From Alteromonadaceae bacterium XY-R5 (GTDB lineage Bacteria; Pseudomonadota; Gammaproteobacteria; Enterobacterales; Alteromonadaceae): a stretch of DNA of 64,000 nucleotides. Each line of letters begins with the position of its first letter. Within the stretch, counting starts at the first letter, position 1. Shown in pieces: positions 54,589 to 64,000 of the stretch. The notes beneath the pieces were generated by a model that did no database searches, had not been told where the DNA came from, and saw only the letters and a list, made by a program, of their open reading frames with translations. The stretch covers positions 1,116,001 to 1,180,000 of the forward strand of contig LXWE01000001.1 of NCBI GenBank assembly GCA_001660395.1, given 5' to 3'. The position numbers and the translations under genes were made by a program.

Positions 54589-55575
54589 ATGCAACTTAGA
54601 GTCGCAATTACCCCAGGGGAACCCGCTGGTATTGGTCCGGACCTGACCATTCAGCTAGCGCAGAAACCCTGGGACGCCCAGCTTATCGTGTTTGCCAGCA
54701 AGGCATTAATGCAGGAAAGAGCACAAATGCTCAACCTGCCACTGGAGCTAATTGACTATCAGGCTGATCAAAATCAACCGATTCAGCAGGCCGGGCAGCT
54801 ATATATTGTAGATATACCGCTAAGTGTTCCGGTCATCGCAGGCCAGCTCAATAGCGAGAATGGCCATTATGTAGTGGAAACCCTGCGTCAGGCATCTGAG
54901 AAAAATATCTCAGGTGAATTACATGCTGTTGTTACCGGCCCCGTGCATAAAGGCATTATCAACAAAGCCGGCGTGTCTTTTAGTGGTCACACAGAATATT
55001 TTGCTCAGCAGTCGAATACGTCTGATGTGGTAATGATGCTTGCTACTGAAGGGCTTCGAGTAGTGTTGGCGACAACGCATATTCCATTGGCTTACGTGTC
55101 AAAAGCCATTACGCCTGAGCGTCTGGAAAAAGTCATCCATATCGTGCATACCGACCTTCGCCTGAAGTTTGGTCTGCGTCAGCCTCACATTTATGTGTGT
55201 GGCTTAAACCCCCATGCAGGGGAAGACGGGCATTTGGGCCGAGAAGAAATCGACGTCATTATTCCAACGCTGGAAAAACTTCGGGCAGAGAATATCCGTT
55301 TGACCGGTCCCTTGCCTGCCGACACTATGTTTCAGCCCAAATATCTGGATGATGCTGATGCAGTGCTGGCCATGTATCACGATCAGGGTTTACCTGTGTT
55401 AAAATACAAAGGCTTCGGCGCATCTGTAAATATCACCCTGGGCCTTCCCTTTATCCGCACGTCAGTCGATCATGGCACGGCATTGGATTTAGCCGGAACC
55501 GGCCAGGCCGAGGTCGGCAGCTTCATGCTGGCCCTTGAACAAGCAATCGAACTGGCATCCAATAAGCATGAGTAA
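54589..55575 (+). CDS. pdxA: 4-hydroxythreonine-4-phosphate dehydrogenase
   Basis: Vitamin B6 pathway; makes the amino-ketone substrate used by PdxJ, also encoded in this window. 328 residues. Opening [16 protein letters not shown], and metal/substrate histidines in [10 protein letters not shown] and [16 protein letters not shown]. Three bases after surA; its last 8 bases overlap rsmA. Confidence 0.97.
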   Translation: MQLRVAITPGEPAGIGPDLTIQLAQKPWDAQLIVFASKALMQERAQMLNLPLELIDYQADQNQPIQQAGQLYIVDIPLSVPVIAGQLNSENGHYVVETLRQASEKNISGELHAVVTGPVHKGIINKAGVSFSGHTEYFAQQSNTSDVVMMLATEGLRVVLATTHIPLAYVSKAITPERLEKVIHIVHTDLRLKFGLRQPHIYVCGLNPHAGEDGHLGREEIDVIIPTLEKLRAENIRLTGPLPADTMFQPKYLDDADAVLAMYHDQGLPVLKYKGFGASVNITLGLPFIRTSVDHGTALDLAGTGQAEVGSFMLALEQAIELASNKHE

Positions 55576-56368
55576 CAAACATCTTGGCCATACCGCCCGT
55601 AAGCGTTTTGGCCAAAACTTTCTGAACGATCCATTTGTCATTGATCAAATCGTCAGCAGCATCCATCCTCAGGATGGTGAGAACCTGGTAGAAATCGGTC
55701 CGGGTTTAGGTGCTCTGACAGAACCTGTCTGCGAGCAAATAAATCAACTGACAGTAGTAGAGCTAGACCGGGATTTGGCTGCGCGTCTGCGTACCCATCC
55801 GTTTATTTCCAGCAAACTTAATATTGTTGAATCAGATGCCCTGAAATTTGATTTCAGCACTCTGATGACGGACGAACGCCCATTGCGTGTGTTCGGTAAC
55901 CTACCATACAATATTTCTACGCCGCTAATGTTCCATTTGTTCAGTTTTGCTGAACAAATCAAAGACATGCATTTCATGCTACAACAGGAAGTAGTCAATC
56001 GTTTAGCCGCGGGCCCAGGCCACAAAAATTACGGACGCCTTTCTGTCATGGCGCAGTACTACTGCCGTGTGATCCCGGTTTTACATGTACCACCGACAGC
56101 ATTTAAACCGGCGCCAAAAGTAGATTCAGCCGTGGTGCGTCTGGAGCCCTACTCGGATAAACCTGTCAAGGTAAAAGACGTTGAATTGCTTAATACGGTT
56201 GTGGCTAATGCGTTTAATCAGCGTCGTAAAACGATTCGAAACAGCCTGAAAGAATTGATAAGCGATGAAGAACTCTCTGAGCTGGGTATTAGCCCTGAAC
56301 TGAGGGCGGAAAAACTGAGCTTACAGGACTTTGCCCGTATTGCCGACTATATCAAAGATAAGGAGTAG
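55568..56368 (+). CDS. rsmA: 16S rRNA dimethyladenosine transferase (KsgA)
   Basis: Dimethylates A1518 and A1519 of 16S rRNA. 266 residues from ATG 55568. Hallmarks: [21 protein letters not shown] loop [12 protein letters not shown], and catalytic [13 protein letters not shown]. Overlaps pdxA by 8 bases. The E. coli order is kept. Confidence 0.98.
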   Translation: MSNKHLGHTARKRFGQNFLNDPFVIDQIVSSIHPQDGENLVEIGPGLGALTEPVCEQINQLTVVELDRDLAARLRTHPFISSKLNIVESDALKFDFSTLMTDERPLRVFGNLPYNISTPLMFHLFSFAEQIKDMHFMLQQEVVNRLAAGPGHKNYGRLSVMAQYYCRVIPVLHVPPTAFKPAPKVDSAVVRLEPYSDKPVKVKDVELLNTVVANAFNQRRKTIRNSLKELISDEELSELGISPELRAEKLSLQDFARIADYIKDKE

Positions 56369-56370
56369 TC

Positions 56371-56748
56371 ATGTCGCTGACTGACGTTATCAGTGTGGAT
56401 GTGAAATCAGAGTATCTGAAAGACAGATTGCCCGAAGAAGAAGGTAAGTTTGCTTTTGCCTATCACATTCGCATTCATAATGCTGGTGAGCAGGCGGTAC
56501 AACTTATGTACCGCCATTGGCTAATTACCGATGCTAACGGAAAAACCTCAGAAGTCAGCGGCCCAGGTGTCGTTGGCCAGCAGCCTGTAATTGAACCAGG
56601 AAAGTCGTATCAGTACTCCAGTGGTGCAATCTTAGAAACCCCCGTAGGTACCATGCAGGGGCATTATGAGATGGATGATTTACAAGGCAATCAATTCCAT
56701 GTACCCATTCCGGTGTTTGGTCTGGCTGTCCCCAATCTGATTAACTAA
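56371..56748 (+). CDS. apaG: ApaG (Co2+/Mg2+ efflux-associated protein)
   Basis: 125 residues, all-beta fibronectin-III-like fold. Family core FAYHIRIHNAGEQAVQLMYRHWLITDANG and VVGQQPVIEPGKSYQYSSG. AAGGAG 5 bases upstream, overlapping the rsmA stop. Role still debated. Confidence 0.97.
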   Translation: MSLTDVISVDVKSEYLKDRLPEEEGKFAFAYHIRIHNAGEQAVQLMYRHWLITDANGKTSEVSGPGVVGQQPVIEPGKSYQYSSGAILETPVGTMQGHYEMDDLQGNQFHVPIPVFGLAVPNLIN

Positions 56749-56752
56749 GCCC

Positions 56753-57586
56753 TTGGCTACCTTTGTTATTGGCGATATCCAAGGTTGTTACGATGGCCTC
56801 AGACAACTCCTGGATATCGCAAAATTTAAACCTGAACATGACACCCTGATTGCCGTGGGTGATTTGGTTGCCCGGGGGCATGATTCTCTCAGTACCCTGA
56901 CATTTCTGCATAGTCTGGGAGATAGTTTTCAGTCTGTACTAGGCAATCACGACCTACACTTACTTGCACTGGCCAGTGGCATCAAAAAACCTCACCCGAA
57001 AGATTTTCTGCAACCGCTACTTGATAGTCCAATGCTCGACAGTTTGGTGCACTGGCTACGTCAAAAGCCTCTTGCACTTGAAGCAGCAACTAACACATTA
57101 GTCTGTCACGCCGGCCTATACCCTCAGTGGTCTTTTTCCGATGCATTACAATTGAGTCACGAAGTATCTCAGGTATTAAAGAGTGACAGCTGGCTGGATA
57201 TGATTTCAGCTATGTATGGCAATGGGCCGGAATTCTGGCGCAAGGATATCCAGGGCATAGAACGTTTACGCTTTATCATTAACGCGTTTACCCGTATGCG
57301 CTATTTACACACCGATGGTGCGATGGAATTTTCATGTAAGCTGCCGCCTGAACAGGCACCAAAACATCTCCAGCCCTGGTTTACCCTCAACAACCCTCAC
57401 TTGCAGCCGCAACAACGAGTTATATTCGGACACTGGGCAGCGCTGCTCGGCTTACGCCATCCCCAATTTATCGGATTAGATACAGGCTATGTTTGGGGCA
57501 ATCAATTAACGGTGATAAAATTAACCGAAGAATCCGATTTTTCAGATCAATACTATCAAGTATCTGCCAATACGTTCGATAACTAA
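56753..57586 (+). CDS. apaH: Diadenosine tetraphosphatase ApaH
   Basis: Cleaves Ap4A symmetrically and removes Np4-type caps from RNA. 277 residues. Metallophosphatase motifs: GDIQGCYDGL, GDLVARGHDS, GNHDLHLL, and C-terminal GHWAALLG. Starts at TTG 56753 (ATFVIGDIQG) with no clear ribosome site, 4 bases after apaG, so coupled. Last gene of the unit. Confidence 0.96.
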   Translation: MATFVIGDIQGCYDGLRQLLDIAKFKPEHDTLIAVGDLVARGHDSLSTLTFLHSLGDSFQSVLGNHDLHLLALASGIKKPHPKDFLQPLLDSPMLDSLVHWLRQKPLALEAATNTLVCHAGLYPQWSFSDALQLSHEVSQVLKSDSWLDMISAMYGNGPEFWRKDIQGIERLRFIINAFTRMRYLHTDGAMEFSCKLPPEQAPKHLQPWFTLNNPHLQPQQRVIFGHWAALLGLRHPQFIGLDTGYVWGNQLTVIKLTEESDFSDQYYQVSANTFDN

Positions 57587-57670
57587 GTTGCCGAATAAAA
57601 AAGCATTTTCGAGTTTGAAAAATATAGTAGTATAACCAGCGTCGGATATTTAACGATTATAAGTAATAAA

Positions 57671-57685
57671 CCGATCCCCGATCGG
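57671..57685. repeat. Palindrome upstream of the chemoreceptor gene
   Basis: CCGATC-CCC-GATCGG, perfect 6-base arms, 50 bases before the chemoreceptor ATG. Possible operator or RNA hairpin; no sigma-28 promoter was convincing around it. Confidence 0.45.
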
Positions 57686-57735
57686 CATACTCATTCAGCC
57701 AGTTTTTGGTCAGGTCACAGAAGTCAGGAGCAACA

Positions 57736-59760
57736 ATGAACATCACAGTTGCAATGCGCGTTTTTGGTGGGTTCGCAGTTATCACTTTGCTACTTTTTTT
57801 CGTGAGTTTATTCTCATGGACAAATCTAAGCAGCATTAATTCAGCCGTTCTCGATTTCAATCGCCTTGCCATCCCCACCCTCAATTCGAGTAATCAGCTA
57901 AAAATTTCCTTTGTCAGCATGGGTCGTGCGACTTTCGAAGCTTATTATGAGCAAGACTCAACAGCCCTGGACGAAAAGCTGCAACGCTTTGACACCAATA
58001 AACGTCAGTTTGAAGAAGAATTAAAAACCCTGAAAGGCGTGGTCAGTGGTCATCCTCAGGTACTTAAATCAGTGCAGTCTGTTGAGCAGATTTATCAAAC
58101 CTATTTTACCAATGTCAGCAACATGTTTAGTAACCGCAAATCCGATTTGGAGTACGGTAAAAAGCTAAAAAGCATGCTGGGAGATATTGAAGATAACACC
58201 GACGATACATCCAGTCTGATTTTGGATTTCGCCGATTTAGATGACGTGCAGAGCAACAGCAAACTGAAGTCTGCAACAGCGCTAAATAACGAGCTAGAGT
58301 CAAAACTGATGGCGCTGCTCTCAGCGGCCATGGAGTATGTCAAAACCCAAAATCTGACACGAGCAGATACCATGGGAAGTGAAGTAAAGCTGGTGATTCA
58401 GCAAGTTGATGATTTGCTCAAAAAGCTAGACGACGATTACGTTGATCTGGATGATTCCGGCACTCTGATCGAAATACGTGACATGGTCAAAAGCATTCAT
58501 CAGAATATCCTGTCTGCAAACGGTATTCTGGCGACTCAGGTACAGCGTTTAACTGCGCAGCAGAATGCAACTAACACTCTGGCAGAGTCTGAGAGCAATA
58601 TTGCCTCCGCCAATGAGCTATTAAATAAACTGCTGGATCAAGCTGCCAATAAAGCAGATGAAATCGATGCTGAAGTCGCTGATCGCGTCTCTACCAGCAG
58701 CACCAGCACCATCATCATTATGATTGTCAGTGCCCTCATCGCCGCTTTCATCGCCTGGGTTAGCGTTCGCGCCATTGTCGTCCCTCTGCACAAAGTCAAT
58801 GACATGTTGCAAGTGATTGCCTCTGGTGACTTAACTCGTAAACTGGATGACTCGTCTAAAGATGAATTTGGCACCCTGGCCCGCAACTGTAACCACCTGA
58901 TAGATAGTCTTAAAAACCTGATTTCTGGGATTAGCTCTCGCGCGACACAGTTAGCAGCAGCATCCGAACAAACCTCTGCGGTAACAGCACAGACTACTAA
59001 TTCAATCCAGGAGCAGAAGTCTCAGGTATCCCAGATTGCCACCGCAACCACAGAAATGCACAGCACTTCGCAGGAAGTGGCACAAAGTGCAGAAGATACC
59101 CTGAATCAAATCCGTCACGCTGACGCTGAAGCGGAGAAAGTGAAAGCCATCTCAATGGAAAACAAACGTACCATTGAAGTATTAGCCAAGGATGTTGAGC
59201 AGGCAGCTACAGTAATCAATAAACTGCATCAGGACAGCGCTAGCATCGGTAGTATTTTGGATGTTATTCGTGGTGTTGCCGATCAGACTAACCTGCTGGC
59301 ATTAAACGCTGCCATTGAAGCCGCCCGCGCGGGTGAGCAGGGCCGTGGATTTGCAGTGGTAGCTGACGAGGTTCGCACCCTGGCCAGCCGCACACAGCAA
59401 TCCACCCAGGAAATTAATGCCATGATCGAAGTACTGCAGTCAGGCGCAGAAAAGGCCGTTGCTGTAATGAATCAAGGTAAAGAACAGGCTGCTGTCTGTG
59501 TGAATGAAACCGAGAAAGCGACCCTGGCCCTGAATCTGATTACGGATGCTGTGCATAAAGCCCATGATGTCAGTAGCCAAATCCATCAATCTGCCCGTGA
59601 GCAGAACCTGGTGGCGCAGGAAATCAGTGAGAAGCTGGAAAGCATAGTCGGCATTGCCGAAGAGACTGCCATTGGTGCACAGCAAACCTCTGATTCCAGC
59701 ACTGAGGTAGCTAAACTGGCCGAAGAGCTGCAAAACTCAGTGAAGCAGTTTAAGGTGTAA
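57736..59760 (+). CDS. Methyl-accepting chemotaxis protein
   Basis: 674 residues from ATG 57736 (AGGAG upstream). TM1 about 7-29, a large all-helical periplasmic ligand domain of about 290 residues, TM2 about 324-345, HAMP about 346-398, then the signalling coiled coil with the hairpin tip [32 protein letters not shown]. The size of the helical sensor fits the HBM (double helical bundle) type more than the shorter four-helix bundle. No C-terminal CheR-docking pentapeptide. Ligand unknown. Confidence 0.93.
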   Translation: MNITVAMRVFGGFAVITLLLFFVSLFSWTNLSSINSAVLDFNRLAIPTLNSSNQLKISFVSMGRATFEAYYEQDSTALDEKLQRFDTNKRQFEEELKTLKGVVSGHPQVLKSVQSVEQIYQTYFTNVSNMFSNRKSDLEYGKKLKSMLGDIEDNTDDTSSLILDFADLDDVQSNSKLKSATALNNELESKLMALLSAAMEYVKTQNLTRADTMGSEVKLVIQQVDDLLKKLDDDYVDLDDSGTLIEIRDMVKSIHQNILSANGILATQVQRLTAQQNATNTLAESESNIASANELLNKLLDQAANKADEIDAEVADRVSTSSTSTIIIMIVSALIAAFIAWVSVRAIVVPLHKVNDMLQVIASGDLTRKLDDSSKDEFGTLARNCNHLIDSLKNLISGISSRATQLAAASEQTSAVTAQTTNSIQEQKSQVSQIATATTEMHSTSQEVAQSAEDTLNQIRHADAEAEKVKAISMENKRTIEVLAKDVEQAATVINKLHQDSASIGSILDVIRGVADQTNLLALNAAIEAARAGEQGRGFAVVADEVRTLASRTQQSTQEINAMIEVLQSGAEKAVAVMNQGKEQAAVCVNETEKATLALNLITDAVHKAHDVSSQIHQSAREQNLVAQEISEKLESIVGIAEETAIGAQQTSDSSTEVAKLAEELQNSVKQFKV

Positions 59761-59772
59761 ATACTCAAGCAT

Positions 59773-59802
59773 AAAAAAGCCACTCAACTGAGTGGCTTTT
59801 TT
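59773..59802. terminator. Bidirectional terminator between the chemoreceptor and lysC
   Basis: GCCACTCA / TGAGTGGC stem with AC loop, A-run before and T-run after, between converging genes. Confidence 0.93.
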
Positions 59803-59850
59803 ATTTATCTTGGTTGGACTCAATGTGTGAGTCCAACTTCACATAACCGA

Positions 59851-61218
59851 TTAAGCAGCTTGCTCTTCAAACAGCTTCTGATGCAGAACTTTAACCACAT
59901 CGGTGCTGTCTTTATCGCTTACCAGGAATGACAGATTGTGGGGGTTTGCACCAAAGCAAATCATGCGTAGGTTATAGGCTGAGACCGCATCAAAAATCTT
60001 GCTGGATACACCTGCACCACTGTGCATTTTATTACCAACTACAGTCACCAGATCGAAGTTCTCTTCGACTACCACTTCACATAACGCACGCAGCTCTTCC
60101 AGTACTTTGCTGTTGAGCTTTTGCACGGCAGAATTTGGCGGATTATCCAGCGTAAATGACACTGAAATTTCAGAGGTAGTCACCAAATCCACACTCAGCT
60201 TATGCTTTGCAATAATGGTAAATACTGTTTGCAGGAAACCTTGTGCATGCAGCATTTTTGGGGTTTTCAGGGTGACCATTACCTGATCTTTACGGCGCGT
60301 AATAGCGCGGTAATGAGGTTCATGATCACAATTGCGTACTATCCATGTTCCGCCTTTTTCAGGTTCTTTACTTGAACCTACAAACACTTTGATATCCTGG
60401 CGCAATGCGGGCTCCATGGTTGCAGGGTGTAATACTTTGGCACCGAAGGTAGCCATCTCAGCCGCTTCTTCGAAGCTTAATTCTGGCAGCGGGCGTGCTT
60501 TATCGGTAATACGTGGGTCTGTTGTGTAAACGCCAATAACATCTGTCCAGATTTCACAGGTTTGGGCGTCCAGCGCCTCTGCCAGCAATGCCGCAGTAAA
60601 ATCTGAGCCACCACGGCCTAAAGTTGTGGTATTGCCCTGTTCGTCGGCACCTATAAATCCCTGTACCACTTGGATGGCTCGGCTAAGTTCCGGCAACAAC
60701 AGTTGCTGTGACAACGTTTTGATTTCAGCGATTTGAGGCGCACCTTTACTGAATTCGCTATCGGTACGCAGCACTTTGCGCACATCGAACTTCTCTGCTG
60801 GCGTGCCCATTTGGCTAACAACCTCAGCGAACAACAATGATGACATGCGTTCACCCAAAGACAGCAATTCGTCTTTTAGATCAGTCCGGTGCAGAATCTC
60901 TTCGTGATAAGCCAACTGCTCAAGAATATGCAACAGGGCTTCAAGTTTATAGGCAACCTCAGCAGGTTTGCCCAAATCATTCAGAATGCTGTACTGAATT
61001 TGGCGAATATTTTCGACAACAGTCGCAATCTGATCTTTATTCAAAGGGGTTTGCGACAGCTCCACCAAATAGTTCGTCACGCCAGCAGATGCACTGACCA
61101 CAACGACTCGGGTGGCAGGGTTATTAATAACAATTTTGGCGCAATTACACATTGCCTGGTAATTGGCTACGCTGGTACCGCCAAACTTGGCGACATTAAG
61201 CTGAGAAACATCGGCCAT
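59851..61218 (-). CDS. lysC: Lysine-sensitive aspartokinase
   Basis: First step of the lysine, threonine and methionine pathway: phosphorylates aspartate. 455 residues, aspartokinase III type (single catalytic domain, no homoserine dehydrogenase). Kinase motif KFGGTSVANYQAM (8-20), then LGRGGSDFTAALLAEAL and TDPRITDKARPLPELSFEEAAEMA; two ACT domains at the C-terminus. Monocistronic; the leader can fold into a structure that covers the ribosome site. Confidence 0.96.
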   Translation of the reverse strand: MADVSQLNVAKFGGTSVANYQAMCNCAKIVINNPATRVVVVSASAGVTNYLVELSQTPLNKDQIATVVENIRQIQYSILNDLGKPAEVAYKLEALLHILEQLAYHEEILHRTDLKDELLSLGERMSSLLFAEVVSQMGTPAEKFDVRKVLRTDSEFSKGAPQIAEIKTLSQQLLLPELSRAIQVVQGFIGADEQGNTTTLGRGGSDFTAALLAEALDAQTCEIWTDVIGVYTTDPRITDKARPLPELSFEEAAEMATFGAKVLHPATMEPALRQDIKVFVGSSKEPEKGGTWIVRNCDHEPHYRAITRRKDQVMVTLKTPKMLHAQGFLQTVFTIIAKHKLSVDLVTTSEISVSFTLDNPPNSAVQKLNSKVLEELRALCEVVVEENFDLVTVVGNKMHSGAGVSSKIFDAVSAYNLRMICFGANPHNLSFLVSDKDSTDVVKVLHQKLFEEQAA

Positions 61219-61224
61219 AATAGA

Positions 61225-61301
61225 GCTCTGAGTGTTAAGGAAAATTTGCCTTAACTTACCAGTTTTTATAGGGATGAAAAGGGCTATTTAAGGCTCAGAG
61301 C
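61225..61301 (-). promoter_or_regulatory. Structured leader of lysC
   Basis: On the minus strand, an 8-bp outer stem pairs GCTCTGAG (61294-61301) with CTCAGAGC (61225-61232), enclosing a perfect 7-bp hairpin GTTAAGG/CCTTAAC (61234-61255). The 3' arm sits just before the lysC ATG and holds the only ribosome-site-like bases. It does not match the lysine riboswitch. Mechanism unknown. Confidence 0.45.
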
Positions 61302-61341
61302 AAGATTTTTTGGAATAGGATATTTCACTGATGATTTCGTC

Positions 61342-61368
61342 AGGGGATAGCCAAATTCTCCATCCCCT
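61342..61368. repeat. Inverted repeat upstream of lysC
   Basis: AGGGGAT (61342-61348) and ATCCCCT (61362-61368), perfect 7-base arms with 13-base loop, in the spacer between lysC and the DUF192 gene. Confidence 0.45.
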
Positions 61369-61438
61369 CTCAGAATCACAACATCACCATCTGTGCAGCG
61401 ATGTAATGCATATTTGACTCAGCCGAGGGTCAATTAAC

Positions 61439-61888
61439 TTAATGCGTAGGCAGGGTCAAAACCACATTATCGCCAACCTTTATGCCATGAGAGGCAAACC
61501 ACCCCTGATTCATTTCCAATGCATAACGCACTTTAGAGGAGGCCGACACAGACGTCAGGTCCAATGGGTACAGCGGCAGAATATCAACAATCACGCCTTT
61601 ATCATCAATAAATGCAACGTCCAGCGGGATATAGGTATTTTTCATCCACATACTGGCCTGTTTCGGAAAATCAAACCGGAACAACATACCGCACAAATCA
61701 CACAACTCTTTGCGGAACATTAGGCCCTGGGCACGCGCCTCCGCAGAATCAGCAAATTCAACATCCAGAGCCAATGGGCCAAACGCAATTTTAGCCTGCG
61801 CAAACGTAACATTGCCTTCATTAGCCCAGCTTATCAAACTGGTAGCTAATAGCAGGGCTGCACCGAAGGCTTTCATTTTATTCAACAT
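61439..61888 (-). CDS. DUF192 family secreted protein
   Basis: 149 residues with signal peptide (about 1-22, cleaved near SWA/NE). DUF192 core: MFRKELCDLCGMLFRFDFPKQASMWMKNTYIPLDVAFID, then ALEMNQGWFASHGIKVGD. A Cys-x-x-Cys is inserted in the core and may bind metal or form a disulfide. The true start may be the TTG or second ATG a few codons on. Function unknown. Confidence 0.85.
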   Translation of the reverse strand: MLNKMKAFGAALLLATSLISWANEGNVTFAQAKIAFGPLALDVEFADSAEARAQGLMFRKELCDLCGMLFRFDFPKQASMWMKNTYIPLDVAFIDDKGVIVDILPLYPLDLTSVSASSKVRYALEMNQGWFASHGIKVGDNVVLTLPTH

Positions 61889-61987
61889 ACTTCCAAACTC
61901 GCCATCAAGGTTAATGGATTGATTTAGCTACAGTCTCGCCTAGTTCAGCAAGATTAAAAAGAGAAAATCCGATTATTTACACAGGCA

Positions 61988-62015
61988 CAAAAAAGCCGAC
62001 CCTTAGGTCGGCTTT
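61988..62015 (-). terminator. Terminator of acnB
   Basis: AAGCCGACC / GGTCGGCTT stem with 4-base loop; T-run on the minus strand, just after the acnB stop. Confidence 0.93.
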
Positions 62016-62035
62016 CATATACTTACTGATGTTGA

Positions 62036-64000
62036 TTAGGCAACATTCAGAGTAGGAATGATCTTCGCTTTTGCTTCGTCTTCCGCTTGCTTGAACTCGT
62101 CCATACGGTCGAAGTTCAGGTAGCGGTATACATCACCAGCCATTGCATCAATCTTACTTGCGTATTCCATGTACTCTTCTGCCGTTGGGATTTTACCAAC
62201 GATTGCACCTACCGCTGCCATTTCAGCAGAACACAGATATACATTCGCACCATCACCTAAACGGTTAGGGAAGTTACGGGTAGAAGTAGACAGTACTGTC
62301 GCACCGGCTAATACACGTGCCTGGTTACCCATACACAGTGAACATCCAGGCATTTCAGTACGTACGCCAGCACGGCCATAGATGTTGTAATAACCTTCTT
62401 CCATCAACTGGGCTTTGTCCATCTTAGTCGGCGGAGAAATCCACAGACGTGTTGGCAGAACCTGGTTGTACTGCTCCAGCAGTTTACCCGCGGCACGGAA
62501 GTGACCGATGTTGGTCATACAAGAACCGATGAATACTTCATCTACCTTGTCGCCAGCAACGTCAGACAGTGTCTTCGCATCATCTGGGTCATTCGGGCAG
62601 CACAGGATTGGTTCTTTAATATCGGCCAAGTCGATTTCGATAACTTCAGCGTATTCAGCATCCGCATCAGCAGTCATCAGTTCAGGTTTCGCCAACCACT
62701 CTTCCATCTTCTGAGCACGACGCTCAAGTGTACGAGGGTCGCCGTAACCTTCGTTGATCATCCAGCGCAACATGGTGATGTTAGAACGCAGATACTCAGC
62801 GATAGAGGCTTCAGACAGCTTGATGGTACAACCCGCAGCTGAACGCTCAGCAGAGGCATCAGACAATTCGAACGCTTGCTCAACAGTCAGATCTTCCAGA
62901 CCTTCGATTTCCAGAATGCGGCCAGAGAAGGCATTGATTTTACCTTTCTTAGCAACTGTCAGCAGGCCTTGCTTGATACCGTATAAAGGAATGGCATGTA
63001 CCAGGTCACGCAAAGTGATACCAGGTTGCATTTTACCTTTGAAACGGACCAGCACAGACTCAGGCATATCCAGAGGCATAACGCCTGTCGCTGCGGCGAA
63101 AGCCACCAAACCAGAACCTGCCGGGAATGAAATACCCAGAGGGAAACGAGTGTGCGAGTCACCACCAGTACCTACTGTGTCTGGTAACAACATACGGTTC
63201 AACCAGCTGTGGATGATACCGTCGCCAGGACGCAGAGAAACACCACCACGGTTCATGATGAAGTCTGGCAGGGTGTGCTGAGTTTCGATGTCGACTGGCT
63301 TAGGATAAGCGGCAGTGTGACAGAAAGACTGCATGGTCAAATCCGCAGAGAAGCCTAAACACGCCAGGTCTTTCAGTTCGTCACGGGTCATAGGACCAGT
63401 GGTATCCTGAGAACCTACGGTAGTCATCTTAGGCTCACAGTAAGTACCAGGGCGGATACCTTCAACGCCACACGCTTTACCTACCATCTTCTGCGCTAAG
63501 GTATAGCCTTTACCAGTGTCTTTTGGCTGTTCAGGTTTACGGAACAGATCAGAAGGAGCCAAACCTAACGCTTCGCGAGCTTTTTCAGTCAAACCACGAC
63601 CGATGATCAGGTTGATACGGCCACCGGCACGCACTTCATCCAGGATCACGTCAGATTTATAACCGTACTCGGCCAGCACTTCGCCAGTTTCAGCGTTTGT
63701 GATTTTACCTTCCAGCGGGAAAATATCGATCACGTCGCCCATGTTCATTTTGTCTACGTCGGCTTCAAATACCAGCGCGCCAGCATCTTCCATGGTGTTG
63801 AAGAAAATAGGCGCAACTTTACCGCCGATACATACACCACCGCCGCGCTTGTTAGGCACGCCAGGCATATCTTCACCGAAGAACCACAGCACTGAGTTAG
63901 TCGCAGACTTACGTGATGAACCAGTACCTACTACGTCACCTACGAAAGCAACTGGGTGACCTTTGGCTTTGATTTCTTCGATTTGCTTCATCGGGCCGAC
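62036..64000 (-). CDS. acnB: Aconitate hydratase B, C-terminal part (5' end outside window)
   Basis: TCA-cycle enzyme that isomerises citrate to isocitrate; also an mRNA-binding iron sensor in its apo form. About 654 of about 865 residues are here; the N-terminal HEAT-like domain lies beyond base 64000. Swivel domain [26 protein letters not shown] comes first, then [13 protein letters not shown] and the cluster cysteines in [10 protein letters not shown] and [10 protein letters not shown]-type domain order (swivel before the catalytic core). Strong terminator after the stop. Confidence 0.97.
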   Translation of the reverse strand, partial: VGPMKQIEEIKAKGHPVAFVGDVVGTGSSRKSATNSVLWFFGEDMPGVPNKRGGGVCIGGKVAPIFFNTMEDAGALVFEADVDKMNMGDVIDIFPLEGKITNAETGEVLAEYGYKSDVILDEVRAGGRINLIIGRGLTEKAREALGLAPSDLFRKPEQPKDTGKGYTLAQKMVGKACGVEGIRPGTYCEPKMTTVGSQDTTGPMTRDELKDLACLGFSADLTMQSFCHTAAYPKPVDIETQHTLPDFIMNRGGVSLRPGDGIIHSWLNRMLLPDTVGTGGDSHTRFPLGISFPAGSGLVAFAAATGVMPLDMPESVLVRFKGKMQPGITLRDLVHAIPLYGIKQGLLTVAKKGKINAFSGRILEIEGLEDLTVEQAFELSDASAERSAAGCTIKLSEASIAEYLRSNITMLRWMINEGYGDPRTLERRAQKMEEWLAKPELMTADADAEYAEVIEIDLADIKEPILCCPNDPDDAKTLSDVAGDKVDEVFIGSCMTNIGHFRAAGKLLEQYNQVLPTRLWISPPTKMDKAQLMEEGYYNIYGRAGVRTEMPGCSLCMGNQARVLAGATVLSTSTRNFPNRLGDGANVYLCSAEMAAVGAIVGKIPTAEEYMEYASKIDAMAGDVYRYLNFDRMDEFKQAEDEAKAKIIPTLNVA

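Noticed and set aside
61219-61438. Lysine riboswitch upstream of lysC
   Set aside because: The conserved core of the L-box (the AGAGG-type and GAAGG-type junction motifs) is absent; only local stems are visible.
62754-63281. Long open frame opposite acnB
   Set aside because: Antisense shadow of a well-conserved gene, no ribosome site, no recognisable protein features.

Overview
The window reads as one contiguous piece of chromosome from a marine-type gammaproteobacterium of the order Alteromonadales. Two things suggest this: the neighbourhoods (rplM-rpsI-petABC-sspAB, lpoA-yraN-diaA-dolP, lptD-surA-pdxA-rsmA-apaG-apaH, xerD-dsbC-recJ, cydAB-cydX-ybgE, and a respiratory cytochrome bc1 complex) and the protein sequences themselves. 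Genus cannot be settled from sequence reading alone. Coding density is high, most genes are housekeeping, and I saw no insertion sequence, prophage, tRNA, rRNA or CRISPR array.

Layout. 1-2.4 kb: the 3' end of metK, an M48 lipoprotein peptidase and an MscS channel. 2.4-6.0 kb: a tiny membrane protein, then rsmE, gshB, yqgE and ruvX. 6.0-9.0 kb (minus strand): a secreted orphan protein, then pilT-pilU followed by a DUF2007/zinc-ribbon protein. 9.0-11.6 kb: yggS-proC-yggT-DUF4426. 11.6-15.7 kb: a PotD-like periplasmic binding protein paired with a hybrid histidine kinase and no transporter genes. 15.7-20.8 kb: a prolyl-hydroxylase-like oxygenase and rsmI on the minus strand, then lpoA-yraN-diaA-dolP. 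20.8-22.8 kb: a large lipoprotein behind a five-repeat Pho-box-like array. 23.3-24.9 kb: pckA. 25.0-30.0 kb (minus): sspB, sspA, petC, petB, petA, rpsI, rplM. 30.3-37.5 kb: a GAF protein, then a minus-strand run recO-pdxJ-acpS-rlmD-relA-mazG headed by a small conserved gene. 37.7-41.1 kb: cytochrome bd operon cydP-cydA-cydB-cydX-ybgE with an FNR-like site. 41.2-44.7 kb: xerD-dsbC-recJ. 44.9-48.1 kb: a TraF-like outer-membrane barrel and a large lipoprotein. 48.2-50.7 kb: amgK-murU-djlA. 51.0-57.6 kb: lptD-surA-pdxA-rsmA-apaG-apaH. 57.7-64 kb: a chemoreceptor, lysC, a DUF192 protein and the C-terminal part of acnB.

How the genes fit together. Envelope building and quality control recur: LptD and SurA for the outer membrane, LpoA and DolP for peptidoglycan and membrane integrity, AmgK-MurU for cell-wall recycling, DsbC for disulfides, DjlA and an M48 protease for protein quality. 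Respiration is represented by both the bc1 branch and the bd oxidase branch, the latter preceded by an FNR-like site. Stress and nutrient control comes from RelA, MazG, SspA/SspB and the predicted phosphate-starvation lipoprotein. Surface behaviour is represented by the type IV pilus retraction motors and the chemoreceptor.

The least explained parts are the binding-protein/hybrid-kinase pair (11.6-15.7 kb), the TraF-like barrel plus lipoprotein pair (44.9-48.1 kb), the Pho-box-driven lipoprotein with a collagen-like stalk (20.8-22.8 kb), the PHD-type oxygenase (15.7 kb), the zinc-ribbon protein attached to pilTU (6.5 kb) and the structured lysC leader (61.2 kb). I found no clearly new multi-gene defence or mobile system. 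Two small cytochrome bd subunits (cydP, 55 codons; cydX, 39 codons) are easy to miss and are annotated here.
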